Source: Strongylocentrotus droebachiensis (Eukaryota; Echinodermata; Echinoidea; Camarodonta; Strongylocentrotidae). Taken from it: 64,000 nt of DNA. Of the stretch, positions 12,201 to 27,000 are shown piece by piece (positions within the stretch are counted from its first letter, which is position 1; every line of letters begins with the position of its first letter). The notes below the pieces were generated by a model, which was given only the letters and a program-made list of their open reading frames with translations, was not told where the DNA came from and made no database searches. The translations under genes and the position numbers were made by a program. The stretch is from the NCBI GenBank assembly GCA_035222895.1, contig JAVYIG010002746.1, positions 166,176 through 230,175 on the forward strand, written 5' to 3'.

Positions 12201-14985
12201 CAGTCATAGAGCAATTTTACAAACCACAACAGAAGCAATTTTTCAAATTCTGATTGTAATCCATTAACACGTTCTCAGATTATTGTGAATACAAGCCATT
12301 TCTCATATACATGTATGACCCTTTGATCTTTGACCTAATGACCCTGAAATCTAATAAGTTCATTGGCTTTGCAAGATATACAAGTCCCAAGTTTGACTGT
12401 AATCCATCCGTCAGTTCTAATGAGAATGCGTTCGTAAACTATTTTTGCATGCACAATGAGCCCTGTGACCTTTGACATTGTAACCCCACAATCTAACCAT
12501 TTCATTGGCTCTGCAAGAAACATACATAACTTAAGTATGGCATGAATCCATCAATCAATTCTTGAGAAAATGGGATCATGTGCTATGTTTGCATACATAA
12601 TGAGCCCTGTGACCTGTAACCTTTGACATTGTGACCCCAAAATCTAATCAGTTCATTGGCTCTGCAAGTTACATACATGACCAAAGTTTGGCAGGAATCC
12701 ATCTGTCGGTTCTTGAGATAACACGATCACGAGAACGGAACGTACAGACGTACAGACAACCAGAAAACATAATGCCTCTGGCTACTTCGTAACGGGGGCA
12801 TAAAAAAAGGATAAAGCGTGAGATAAGCACTTACCAGATACAACTACAAAGAAGGTGCATACTTCTGTATTTCCTGCACCATCTGTTGATGGGTAGGTCA
12901 CTGTGTTGTTTCCGATAGGAAAGTAATCTCCAGGATTTTCAGTGGATGTCAGTGTCTGGTTACCAGAGTTATCTGTTGCTGTAGGTGGTGTCCAGGTTAC
13001 TACAGCTGTATAATTCCCAATGTCTGTGGTGACATACTGATCACTTGGGCATCCACTGATGACTGGATTCTCATCATCTTCATAGTTATGTTAAAAAGAA
13101 CATAATAATATTCTTAAGATGTAACCTTTTTTAATTATTGATAAGAATGAGAAGAAAATACTACCGATACATAAATTTGTCTTTGATACTTCAACCATTA
13201 TTTGCATTGTACTAGATCTGGTTTACACATTGCAAACGTTCATGTAAGGATCAGTTCCCTTAGACTGCCCACTGTCACTTGAAGAAAAAAAATGAGCTGG
13301 AGCCTCAGACAGACCTTGATCATTAAACAAACAGTACTTTTATCTGCAAGAAACCAACAAACACATCTTCCATTCAGATAGGAAGTAATATTCTTTTAGA
13401 GAATGATAAACATGATAAATTTTTCCAAAATACCATCAGCTGTGGCATTTTGTCATGTAGTTTAGCAAAATTAGTGTCACAGAAAGATGCATCTGGTAAG
13501 CAAAATACATAATTGTGGAATACTATTATTTCAATGCATAGAGGTACATGTAATACACCTTTCTGAATTTGATTAGGCTGAAAAATAATATCAAACATTT
13601 ATTATGTCAAGATATGTCACGTCCTCATGTTATTCTCTGTTTTTCAAATTCCAATTAACTGATATCATCAACGTTTATGCCTTTTGCACTCCAGACGAGT
13701 CTTTTCATGCAATAACATTTCCCCTATTTCTACAAAAAACACTCACCTATCACTGTTACATTGAAACTACAAGAGGCATTATTTCTTGAACCGTCTGTAA
13801 AGGTGTAGGTTACCATAGTGCTTCCAATAAGGAGAGAATCTCCAGGATTATAATTTGATGTTATTGTTTCAATAACGCCAAAGTTATCTGTAGCCATAGG
13901 CAGTGTCCAGATAGCAGTAGCAACAGATTGTCCACTGTCAGTTGAAAAAGGAAGTGAACTTGGACAGTTACGAATCATTGGGGCCTCAGTATCTGCAAAT
14001 TAATATGAAAAAACAGGTTTTATTCAATATACATGACAAACAAACCTCAAAGAAGAAAATAAAATCAGGTTTACAGGGACAGTAAAGTCTTCCCATTGTT
14101 TTGTACGTGTATGAGATAAGTTGGGGCTTCACCTGAGATCACAAACAGACGTAAATTCATCATGTTACTTTCCGTTTACATAAACTTGGAGTCAAAGCAA
14201 ATGTATATATGGCAATAGTATATATGTCAATTCAATTAAATTCAATTCAAATGAGGTTTTATTCAAGACTTGTCAAAAAGTCCAAAGACAAAAATGAAGT
14301 ATTTCTATGTTGGGGGGAGGGGGGGTTCATTATCCCATACATGTATCTACAACACAATTAGGGAGATTAAGATGAGAATTATTATTACCTTGTGGGATAG
14401 AAGAAGATCCAGGAACAACGGACAAGGTTCCAAACGAACCACCCTCAATTCCATTATTGATGGAATTACTGATCATTTGCGTGGTAACCGTTGCAGGATT
14501 GGTACCATCAATCGCAGATAAGCTTTCCAAGTTCACTGCAAAACTTGCAATTATGCTTCCATTGCTGGAATAGGAACCAGAAAATCACACAGGTAGGAAG
14601 TGATAAATGATACTGTAAGATTTCATGGAAACAGAGCAACAAGACTTGCAAATCAAGTTTAGAAATGTCCAGTAAATTGCAAATGTTCACAAACTCCGTG
14701 TATATAGCATGTGCATCAAGTACTTAAATCATAAATATATAAGAATAATCATAAATTGGATTAAAATTCTAAATACTCTATCGTTTATTACTATTCAAAC
14801 AAATTTTTCCATACACAATATTCACAAAGCATATAGAATTCATCACGCTGATACACAGAATCAGCAGTAGCTCTTACCTGAAACCATTCACACTAGTTCC
14901 TATGTATTGAGATCCCAGTGGTTCAAAAATAGCATCAAACTACCAGAAGAGAGAAAAGAAACTTTATATATACCTGTATATATAC

Positions 14986-15021
<36 letters not shown>

Positions 15022-18000
15022 CTACTGCCAAAACTGACTCTTACTTTCATTCCTTGGATGGGACTAAATCATTCAAAATGTAAAGCAAAAATTGTAGTTA
15101 TTCAGTCAACCTCATAATTTGAAAATACATGTATTATATTTATACTGTTGAATTATATACATGCATGTAATAATGTTACATGCTTTTAGTCTTGCAAATA
15201 ATAAATTCTGTATCAACATGATTCAATCAACATGTGTCAGAATCAAGAATGCACAATAAAATACATTAAAAGTTCACTAATAATTATTCATTATTCAAAG
15301 AAACCATACGCTATAAAATTAAACGATGAAGCATAAATATCGATATATCTAAAATACTTTATGCTACTAGAAATTAAAACTGCAAAGGGGACTTTTCTGC
15401 TACAAGTGTTCATATGGTTCCAACTCACCCCACTAACAAGGCTAGCAGCTGTACTCTGGTACAGTTCTGAAGTTGAGTCAGTCAGCTCAGCAGAGAATGT
15501 ACCAGCGATCACCAGTGATCCAACAACTGTAGCTGATGAATTACCTGCAATAAGAATTTCAACAATACTACCAACTATTTCTAATGGAAACATTTGTTTT
15601 CAAAATTAAACTTATGTGAATAGCAGTAATGAAAGAACCTAGCCACCTGATATGTATCCCCTTAAGTGATGTAGGCAGCCTATATCCTGTGAAGGAGTTC
15701 AAGTGTTGAACAGTGAGTTAGTACAGTGACTATCCTTCTTTCCTGAATCATTCATCAATTCATTTATGAATGTTCAAAATCTTGGTGACTAAGAATGAGT
15801 TGTAAGTAATATCTTTAAAGATAATTTGACTAGCAATTTTCTTCCAAATAAAAGTTGATACAACTACAAAACATCATATTTTGTTCATCTACATCGACAC
15901 ATACTTCACTCTCTTGTGATGAGACATGGAATAACTTTATAAATGTCAAATACTTTTATTCAGACTTACCAATCACCCTTACATCAAAACTGCAAGTGTC
16001 AGTATTTCCTGCATCATCAGTAGATATGTAGGTTACATTGGTAGCTCCAACAGGGAAAGAATTTCCTGAATTATAATCTGATGTCAAAGTCTGGAAGCCA
16101 GAGTTATCTGATGCAGTAGGTTCTGCCCAGATAGCAGTTCCTGTAGAATTTCCACTGTCAGCATTCACATAAATTGAGCTTGGACATCCTGATATCACTG
16201 GCATTTCTTTATCTGTAATAGTAAGAAAACATTTTCTTAACAAGGAAATGAAGCAATAATTGCTGGATAAGGCGACAGCTCTAGTGAGCCAGATAATACA
16301 TGTATGTACCATGAATTGTACTTAGAGTTCCCTCATGTTTTATTTGATAGCAGCATTATCATTATTCTGTGTGAGCTAATTTCACAATTCATGAACCTGT
16401 TCTGAATCATAAGACGATAAGCCTTCATTTGTCAAAAAATCTTTGATAAAACATCTAAAATATGAGCCAAAAAACCATTTACATTGGCAGCGCTGAAAAG
16501 ATTAAACACCTTAAAATACATATCTGTCTCAACAGAATTTGTTTCATTTTTTTTCTTTTTCATTCACACTTACCAATGACAGTCACAACAAACATGCAAG
16601 TTTCACTGTTTCCAATGACATCTGTAGATGTGTACGTCACTGTGGTAGAGCCAATAGGGAGTGGATATCCGGGATAATAATCTGACGTTAGAGTCTGTAC
16701 TCCAGAGTTGTCTGAAGCTGTAGGTTCTGTCCAATTTGCATTCCATGAAGCCACACCACTGTCTGTATTCACAGAGAGTGGGCTTGGACACCCAGATATT
16801 ACAGGTCTTTCGTTATCTGTGGTAAAAGAAGACAAACATATCCAAATGTCATATGCAAACTATATATAAGGTACAAACAATCTGGGTCTTCAATGTTTAA
16901 CACAATTGGACTTTAAAAAGTAGCGTATAACAGTGCCAATGGGGACAGTGGAAGGAATACAGACAATACTTTGAAGAGTTCTTGACGTTGAATTGATCCA
17001 AGGAATGATGCAGACCACCTTTTTGTCATAAAAATAAATATAATAAGGGTCTGCATCATTACTTGGAAACCAAGTTATGTTGAAACAGTTTACCGATATC
17101 AGTTCCTATACAATCTGGTGTCCCTTTCCACTTTATTTTACAATACTTGGATTGCATGATCCATGAAGGTCAGGAGAAGTATGTGTACGAGCAGAGACAA
17201 GAAAGTGAAAAGTATGATCACTAGCCTGCAGTTATAACTTTGCATAGCATAATCTTTCATGATTTCAATTCTGCATTATGAAATTCCATAAAGCATAAAG
17301 AACTCACCATGCACTGCTATATCAAAGGTACAAGTCATGACTGAATTGCCTGAGCCATCAGTGGCCGTGTAAGTCACCCGAGTGCTTCCAATAGGGAAGG
17401 GATCGCCAGAGTTGGAGTCAGAGGTCAGAGACACAGAGCCAGAGTTATCCGAGGCCGTAGGTGATGTCCAACTGACCACTGCAGTGGCTAATCCGCTATC
17501 GGTATTGACTGATTGGGAAGGTGGACAACTGCTGATCGTGGGATCTTGCATGTCTAAAAGGAAGGGGAATAGAATACACAGCATTTTAGGGGTGAATATG
17601 TTAATTTCTTCCAAACATCAGTAAATGTACAGCCTCAAAGTAATACCAAGCAAAGTAGTCCTTATAAAGGGCTGCTGTTTTTTCTCATGCAGAGATGATT
17701 AACTATGTCACCTTCAACACTATTTTGTTTCTCCCAACATTCTTTTACAACCCTAGTTTCCTTTTATTCACTTGAATTAATTCATTGAGAATTCCTTTCT
17801 CTAGAAGCAGACTAAAAACCTTGTTCACACATGGAGAAAGTCACCTAATTATGCTACTGCAAAACTCTGCATGTGAACAAATGGCAAGAGGCAATAGTGT
17901 CAGGGGTAAAGCATACCCCTGTCCAGATAGCAATACCCATAGTACATACATTTCTATTGCCTTTGACTAAATTGATGTCCACTCATTGATCGCTGTGTTA

Positions 18001-21000
18001 TAAAATATAGAAACATTTTTATTTTTTTTGTCATGGCAATTTTCTTAACAGTTTATTGTCCAATGTCTGAATGGGCCTAACATCTGAACATAAATGCGGC
18101 CACAAAGGTCTCCATTTACCTGTAACAGTCACAAGAAAGAAACAGCTTGCTTGGTTCTCAGACGAATCTGTCGCACTGGCCGTCACATTGACTTGACCAA
18201 TGCTATAATCTCCGGGAGAATGTGAAGCGGTAACCGTCACATCGCCAGAGAGGTCTGTGGCTGAAGGTTCTACCCATGCTAGGGTCGCGCTTGATTGTCC
18301 AGCGGCCAGAGTGCCGGAGATATCATCTGGACAGGTGATGGTGGGTGCAGTGGTATCTAATAATACAAATCAAATGTTTTAATCAAGTATTGGAAATCCT
18401 ATACAGTATACAGCAGGTCTTTAGAAAAGTAGACCTTAAGATTTCTTACTTTCGCACTTTTAGTAAACATTTGGTATTCTTCATTGATGTAGAACAGTCG
18501 TTCTTTAAAAAAAAAAATCGGATTTTTGTACTTTTGTCTTGGGAGGGTGAGAAAGTGGGACTTTATTCTTCTTCTAATCTTATTTTGTGTGTTTGTTATC
18601 ACGAAGTAGGACTTCATCATAAGAATACAGACTTTTATTTAGGAAAATGTACTGCAATTATCAGCTGGGGAGGGGGAATATCATATTAAACAGTGACAAG
18701 TTTATGATAATTGCTGCTTCTCCACTGGATGCACGAGAAGGTTGAATACGGGTAAAGTGAAATTCAGGCAACAAATATGAAGGAAAAAACTCATCTGAAA
18801 AACATGTTGTATTTATTAGCCTCAAGACAACCCAGATTTTTCATAAGTGAAATCTTTGATATCAGAAGAAGAACAAAAATTATTAAAATAATTGATTGAT
18901 ATTTAATTTTACCCGACTCCTTAAAAAAGAAAAAAAAATATACTTGTGGGTAAGCACTGATGGGGACATATGGCTGTATTTATCTGAGGGATTCGATGAG
19001 AAATGCATTACAAAAGGGCACAAGCACATCAACTTGGTTTTGAACCTATGAATACTAAACATTTATACTATACGGATATGGCTCTAAATGAAAGTATCAA
19101 GTATGAGCACGTCCAACCCACCAGTCAAAGTGACCACAAAAGAGCACTCTGCCTTGTTGCCTGAAGGATCCATGGCTATCACAGTCACTGTGTTTGTCCC
19201 AAGGACAACATCTGATGCAGAGGGACTGCTGGTGAGATTAGCAATCATCTCTGAGTTATCAGTAGCTGTAGCATCCCATGTGACTGGGTCTGCTGCCAGT
19301 TCACTTGTGATGTCTGCTGGGCACAAAACCACTGGATTCTCCACATCTGCACAAAATACACACATTGTTCAATAGGGTTTCTTCACACAAGAGGCAGCAA
19401 GCTCAAATGTGCCTTACAGAATGAAAACATGCAGTTGTGCTTGTGTAAGAATCGCAATGTCTACATAGGATTGAAATAAATTCGTTGCGACACATAATGT
19501 ACATCTCAATTGCTTTTTCCTGCAGGGAATTTTGTGAAGTTGGTTGGAGGTCAATATGTAGCTATCAAGATTGAAATGTTATGATAAGACATCAGCCAAG
19601 TTAGATTTGGGCTTGGTAAATGAGGTCGCTCTAACATGGAATTGTACTTAGAGTTCCTTCATGTTTTATTTGATAGCAGCATTATCATTATTCTGTGTGA
19701 GCTAATTTCACAATTCATGAACCTGTTCTGAATCATAAGAAGATAAGCCTTCATTTGTCAAAAAATCTTTGATAAACTTCAAAAATTTGGGTCGAACAAA
19801 CCATTGGCAGCGCTGAAAAGATTAAACACCTTAAAATACATATCTGTCTCAACAGAATTGTTTTTTTCTTCATTTTTTTTCATTCACACTTACCAATGAC
19901 AGTCACAAGAAACATGCAAGTTTCACTGTTTCCTGTGACATCTGTAGATGTGTACGTCACTGTGGTAGAGCCAATAGGGAGCTGATATCCGGTATAATAA
20001 TCCGACGTCAGAGTCTGTGCTCCAGAGTTGTCTGAAGCTGTAGGTTCTGTCCAATTTGCATTCCATGAAGCCAAACCACTGACCGTATTCACAGAGAGTG
20101 GGCTTGGACACCCAGATATTACAGGTCTTTCGTTATCTATGGTAAAAGAAGACAAACATATCCAAATGTCATATACAAAATATATATTAGTTACATTCAA
20201 TGTTTAACACAATTTGACTTTATAAAGTAATGTATATAACGCTGAATGGGGACATTGGCATGATAATAAGCAATACTTTGAAGAGTTATTGACAAGACTT
20301 GTTCCAAGGAATGATGCAAAACAATTTTTGTCATAAAAATAAGTATAATAAGGGTCTGCATCATTACTTGGAAACCAAGTTATGTTAAAACAGTTTACCA
20401 ATATCAGTTCCTATACAATCTGGTGCCCTTTTCACTCCATCTTACAATACTTGGATTGCATGATCGATGAAGGTCAGGAGACGTTTGTGTACACACAGGG
20501 ACAAGAAAGTGAAAAGTATGGTCACTAGCCTGCAGTTATAACTTTGCATAGCATAATCTTTCATGATTTCAACTCTGCATTATGAAATTCCATAAAGCAT
20601 CAAAAACTCACCATGCACTGCTATATCAAAAGTACACGTCATGACTGAATTGCCTGAGCTATCAGTGGCTGTATAAGTCACCCGAGTGCTTCCAATAGGG
20701 AAGGGATCCGCAGAGTTGTAGTCAGCGGTCAGAGACACATAGCCAGAGTTATCCGATGCCGTAGGTGGTGTCCAACTGACCACTGCAGTGGCTAATCCGT
20801 TATCGGTATTGACTGATTGGGTAGGTGGACAACTGCTGATCGTGGGATCTTGCATATCTAAAAGGAAGGGGAATAGAATATACAGCATTTTGGGGTTGAA
20901 TATGTTAATTTCTTCCAAATATTAAGTACATGGACAGCCTCACAGTAATAACAAGCAAAGTAGTCCTTATAAAGGGCTGCTGCATTTTTCTCATGCAGAG

Positions 21001-24000
21001 ATGATTAACTACGTCACCTTCAACACTATTTTGTTTCTCCTAACATTCTGTTACAACTCTAGTTTCCTTTTATTCACTTGAATTAATTCATTGAGAATTC
21101 CTTTCTCTAGAAGCAGACTAAAACCTTGTTCACACATGGAGAAAGTAACCTAAAAATGCTACAGCAAAACTCTGCATGTGAACGAATGGCAAGAGGCAAT
21201 ATTGTCAGGGGTAAAGCATACCCCTGTCCAGATAGCAATATCCAAAGTACATACATATCTATTGCATTTGACTAAATCTATGGCCCCATACGTCCACTCA
21301 TTAATTGCTGCGTTCTAAAATATAGAAATGTAGAGCATAGAATATAGAAAATATAGAAATATATCTTCTTCTTTTTTGTCATGGAAATTTTCTTAACAGT
21401 TTATTGCCCAATGTCAGAATGGGCCTAACATCTGAATCTAAATGCGACCATACAGGTCTCCATTTACCCGTGACAGTCACAAGAAAGAAACAGCTTGCTT
21501 GGTTCCCAGAAGAATCTGTCGCACTGGCCGTCACGTTGACCTGACCAATGCTATAATTTCCGGAAGAATGTGAAGCGGTGACCGTCACATCGCCAGAGAG
21601 GTCTGTGGCTAAAGGTTCTACCCATGCTAGGGTCACGCTTGATTGTCCAGCGGCCAGAGTGCCGGAGATATCATCTGGACAGGTGATGGTGGGTGCAGTG
21701 GTATCTAATAATACAAATTAAATGTTTTAATCAAGTATTGGAAATCCTATACAGTGTACAGCAGGTCTTTAGAAAAGTTGACCTAAAGATTTCTTACTTT
21801 TTCCACTTTTAGTTAACATTTGGGATTCCTCATTGATGTAAGAACAGTCATTCTTTTTTGTTTAAATAAAATTAAAATTGTTGTACTTTTCTCTTGGGAC
21901 GGTGAGAAAGTGGGATTTTTTTAAAATTATTATTATTATATATATATATATTTTTTTTTTGGGGGGGGGGTTGTGGTCATCACAATGTAGGATTTCATCA
22001 TAAGTATACAGACTTTCATTTAGGGATATTGATGCATTTATCAGCTGGGGGGGGGGGGGGGGGTACATGAAAAGGTTGACTACGGTTAAAGTGAAATTCA
22101 GGCAACACAAATTCTGTCATATTGTGGTACAATATGAAGGAAAAAACTCTGAAACACATGTTGTATTTGTTGGCCTAAAGACAACCCAGATTTTTTCAAG
22201 TGAAATCTTCGATATCAGAAGAAAAACAAAAATTGATTCAATTTGTTGTAAAGTTATAATTGATTGATACCCGACTCCTTAAATAAGGCAAGAATAAACT
22301 TGTGGGCAAGCACCGATGGGGACATATGGCTGTATTTATCTGAGGGACTTGATGAGAATTGCACTACAAAAGGGCACAAGCACATCAACTTGGTTTTGAA
22401 CCTATGAATACTAAACATTTATACTATACAGTGCGTCCCAGAAAAAACGAAACCGAGAAGTATCGATGTCTTATCATAACTTAATCTCAACCATAATTAA
22501 TGAATGATACATATTTGTAAAGCTTAGAGTCTCTTCTTTCAGTTGATGCTACTCAGATGATGCATATTTCACGCATGAGTGATTAAAAGCAATTTGAAGA
22601 AAGGAAACCAAAAAGTAATTTGGCGGGCGGTATCTGAATTTCAAAGAAAAATTCATATTTCTAGAAAGTTCATTTTCTGCTCTTTCATATGATACCTCAA
22701 TCAATAAAAATGAGCCAGGAATAAAAAAGTTCTGTTTGTTTAAAGTAGCCCTTACATTTTCATAATTTTAACAAACGAATTCGTTTTCACTGGGTGCCTG
22801 CCGTAGCAAAAAGCAGATTTGACAAAAGACTTAACTCCGTTTCGTTGACAATCAGCCATGCATGAAGACTCTCGTCTACGGCTGATTGTCAACGAAACGG
22901 AGTTAAGTCTTTTGTTAATTTCGTTTATTGATACGGCAGGCAGCCAGTGAAAACGAATTCGTTTAATACAATTATGGAAATGCAAGCACTACTTTAAACA
23001 AATAGAACTTTGTCATTCCTCGCTCATTTTTCCTGATTGAGGTGTCATATAAAAGGGCAGAAACTCAACTTTCTAGAAATGTGAATTTTTCTTCGAAATT
23101 CAGATACCGCCCGCCAAATGTCTTTTTGGTTTCCTTCCTTCAAATTGCTTTTAATCACTCGTGCGTGAAATATGCATCACGTGAGTAGCATCACCTGAAA
23201 GAGGAGACTCTAAGCTTTCCAAATATGTATCATTCATTAATTATGGTTGAGATTAAGTTATGATAGAACATCGATACTTCTCGGTTTCGTTTTTTCTGGG
23301 ACGCACTGTATATACGGATATGCATGTAAATGGAAGAATCATGTATGAGCACGTCCAACCCACCAGTCAAAGTGACCACAAAAGAGCACTCTGCCTTGTT
23401 GCCTGAAGGATCCATGGCTACCACAGTCACTGTGTTTGTCCCAAGGACAACATCTGATGCAGAGGGACTGCTGGTGAGATTAGCAATCATCTCTGAGTTA
23501 TCAGTAGCTGTAGCATCCCATGTGACTGGGTCTGCTGCCAGTTCACTTGTGATGTCTGCTGGGCACAAAACCACTGGATTCTCCAAATCTGCACAAAATA
23601 CACACATTGTTCAATAGGGTTTCTTCACACAAGAGGCAGCAAGCTCAAATGTGCCTTACAGAATGAAAACATGCAGTTGTGCTTGTATAAGAATAGCAAT
23701 GTCTACATAGTCTTTGTGTATTTAAAAGCATATTCTCCCCCAAACTGAAATAAAATTTCATTGTCATCTGCGTGCTTTTGTTCAAAGCACAACAATATAT
23801 ACTGATTTTCTTGGACAACTTGGACAAACCCTTTATACTGGTCAATAAAAATACAATACATGGTGTGAACTTGTGAAGTATGAGGAACCAGTGTATTATC
23901 AAATATAAAACTCTAAAAATCTGACAAGACAGACAATACTTAGCAACTGAAAATGTAATAGCTAGCTTCATGTATGAGGTACATTGAAATGAACACCCAG

Positions 24001-27000
24001 GCAAGCTATAATTATATGAAAAAGCCTACTAGCAGTTATGCCTTACTCATGGCGTACTTTGGTGATCTGCAAAAGATTATAATACCAGCTTTAACATTGA
24101 AGCCATGAACCTCACCTTGAACATTCACCCAGAAAGTACACCGAGCCTCATTGCCAGACCCGTCCACTGCTGTGCCAGTGACCGTCTGGATCCCTATGGG
24201 CCAGAGGCCTAATGAGATGTCCGTCACGGCAGTCGCTTGACCACTGTTGTCCGACGCAAATGGGCCAGCCCATGTGACGATTGCTGAAGATGCGCCCACA
24301 TCGGTTGCAACTGTGATGTTGTCTGGGCATGTGATTGATGGTGCTTCTTCATCTGCATTAAATTAATCAAATTAATTCATTCATTCATTTTATTTCTATT
24401 TCTCGTAAAAAATACATTCAACAATACATTATACATATAAGCAAATATATAAATAATACACAGAATATAGTGGAGCCAGCAGAGGCCATTGGCTTTCCAA
24501 AGGCTGGGCTCCAATAATTATACAAAGTAAAGAGAAAAGAAACAATGGGTAGTAAATGAATAAACAATTGAGTACAGGCTAATTAAACATAAGATAGAAA
24601 TTCCTTCATCAGATAATTTTTGTATTTTCGTTTAAATGAGGCAAGATATGGGCACATTTTTATATCGGTAGGTATTGCATTCCAAGTGATTACTCCGGAA
24701 TACCTTACTGATCTACGTGAAGTATGGTATTTTAACAATGGAATATATAAATCATTAGCATGTCTTGTGTAATGTGGATGAACATTCTTTGAATTTTACA
24801 TGCCATTCAAACAGATTATTCCCGTGCCACATTATTTGTTGAAAGGGGCAATAGCCTGTTGAATATATCTACCTACATACAAATGGTAGAACAGTAATTT
24901 CATCATAGCAAATCAACCCGATGACTACTGGATTCTCTGATTCCCGTCTATAGACTTAATACATGCACATGGCCCACATCATGCTGCAGTGTATTAAGCA
25001 TACCGACTTGATGCTTGTGCCAAGTGGTACAGCAATGAACATGCTGACTGAAAACATAGCCTTGCTAGGAATTAAAAGCTGGATCTGCATTTGGTTTTAA
25101 AACAAATTAGATTTAACAATAGCTGACAAGCAAAATATTTTTACTATATATTAAACACAAAACTTTTTTCAGAACAGACAAAAATGAAATGTACTTACCA
25201 ACGATTTGGACTGTAAAGTTACATGATGCTGTGTTTTCTGATGAATCTGTTGCAATGGCGACCACAGTGAGAGTACCGAAGGAAAGCATGCCTGGTTCGG
25301 GTGATGATGTAATGGTGGGGGGATCCCCTGAATTATCTGCAGCAGTGACTTGCCACATGACAGTGGCAGATGAGCTACCCAGGTCAGTGGCTTGGATTAT
25401 GCTGGCAGGGCATGTGATGATAGGCAGTTCAGAATCTTTAAAAAAAATACAAAATAGCATAGCCCAACAGTGATGAGCTTATATTCATAGAGGTGGACTT
25501 AGTTTAATAAACCATCCAGTTAGTCAACTCACTTTTGGAGTTCCAAGTGCAAAACTCTTTATCCTTTTCAAATCACATTAGTTCTGTCACAAAAGGAATC
25601 CAGCCATTAAATGAACATGAAATATTCATATTGCAATGACATTATTTCAGTTTATTAATTTGCTTGTAGAATAACGGTAATTTCTGCAGAATAACGAGGT
25701 TGACGTTTGGCACTCTGTAAATTGGTAGACACAGTCTGGGTTAAAACCTGGACTCGATGTATGCTTTCATGAATACCAACATATTACTGCTGTAAAACCA
25801 TTCTTTATCAGGGAGTAGTTTGTGTAAAATGTGAGATGGGATCATGCACTTCATATATATAAATATTCATTTAGTACCAAAGTCTTTTACTCTCAAAGTT
25901 TGTTTCTAAATAATAGTTTTTCCAACAAAAAAGGTAAAAACAAAATATATATTTCATTATCATGGAGCCTGTGGGCAAATGGTGAACTGCAGCAAAAAAA
26001 AAAAAAAAAAATCTATATAACTATTTATATACCTCATTTTAAGATTCTTTACTAATCCTGTCTTCTGATTGGTTGAAAATGCAGTCATGTTCTTAACCAT
26101 GCCCGCTAATTGAAATTCATAGTCATTTTTCCCGGCTCTACCGGTTTATATCCATTTTTCATAGCACTTTTTCCATGGCTGTGAAACGTGACGTCATTTT
26201 GCTGCGATCCCCATTTTGGTTTACGTGTTACCGTATAAGTTTCTTTTGTGCAATGACCGATGCGCAATACCGTTAACGGTGTTTGAGTGCAATTCGATTT
26301 TGGTCGCTGCATTCAGGCAACGAATCTACCAATCCACGCAGCGCAGACGACCGATTGCCATTTTGTACACAAGTTATTGTTGGTGTTAATATTTATGACT
26401 TCAAAGAGATGGAAACCTAAATGGGTGAGTCAACATTTTCCTTTTTTTCGGTATATAAAATATATATTGACTGCTTTTAATATTCGAGGCATAGTTGTTT
26501 CTTTAGGGTCTCGGGAAACTCACAACCTGCTATGACCCCGCGGCGCAAGCGCCTTGGGGTCATAGCAGGTTGTGAGTTTCCCTTGACCCTATAGAAACCA
26601 CTATGCCTCTCAAAGCAGTCAATATATCCTTATTAGATCACTCCTACATGAAAATTCATATGATACCCTTGGGCTTGGGGGAAAAACTAAAATAAAACAG
26701 AACAAAGGGTAACAAACAATGAGAAACCTAACATAACAAGACAACTCACCGAACACAATAACATTGAACGAGCACTGTCCCATATTGCCACTTTGATCAA
26801 GAGCTGTGACTACGACAGTGGTAGTACCAATCGCAAGGCTTTCACCAGAAGACGTTGTTGATGAAAGACTAGGTACTAAGCCAGAGTTATCTTGGCCCAA
26901 GACTGTCCAGGTGACGATGGATGAGGGACTACCCACATCCGTGCTTACTTCAATGGTGGCAGGACATTCCACTGTTGGTGCCTCATTATCTGTACATAAA

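Larger units (their letters stand above)
16313..19470. repeat. Segmental duplication, copy A (HYR 10-13)
   Basis: Starts GAATTGTACTTAGAGTTCC and ends near GCAATGTCTACATAG. Exons and introns alike match copy B at 19639-23710 in the same order, showing duplication of four exons as a block. Intron parts have drifted visibly by substitutions and small gaps. No other gene lies in its introns. Confidence 0.92.
19639..23710. repeat. Segmental duplication, copy B (HYR 6-9)
   Basis: Same start and end motifs as copy A, but about 0.9 kb longer, mostly because of the 880-bp foldback insertion at 22429. It also contains a low-complexity patch of T, TA and G runs at 21915-22062. Confidence 0.92.

Noticed and set aside
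19088-19375. Plus-strand 95-codon frame (and its copy at 23330-23617)
   Set aside because: Exact antisense of the short HYR exons.
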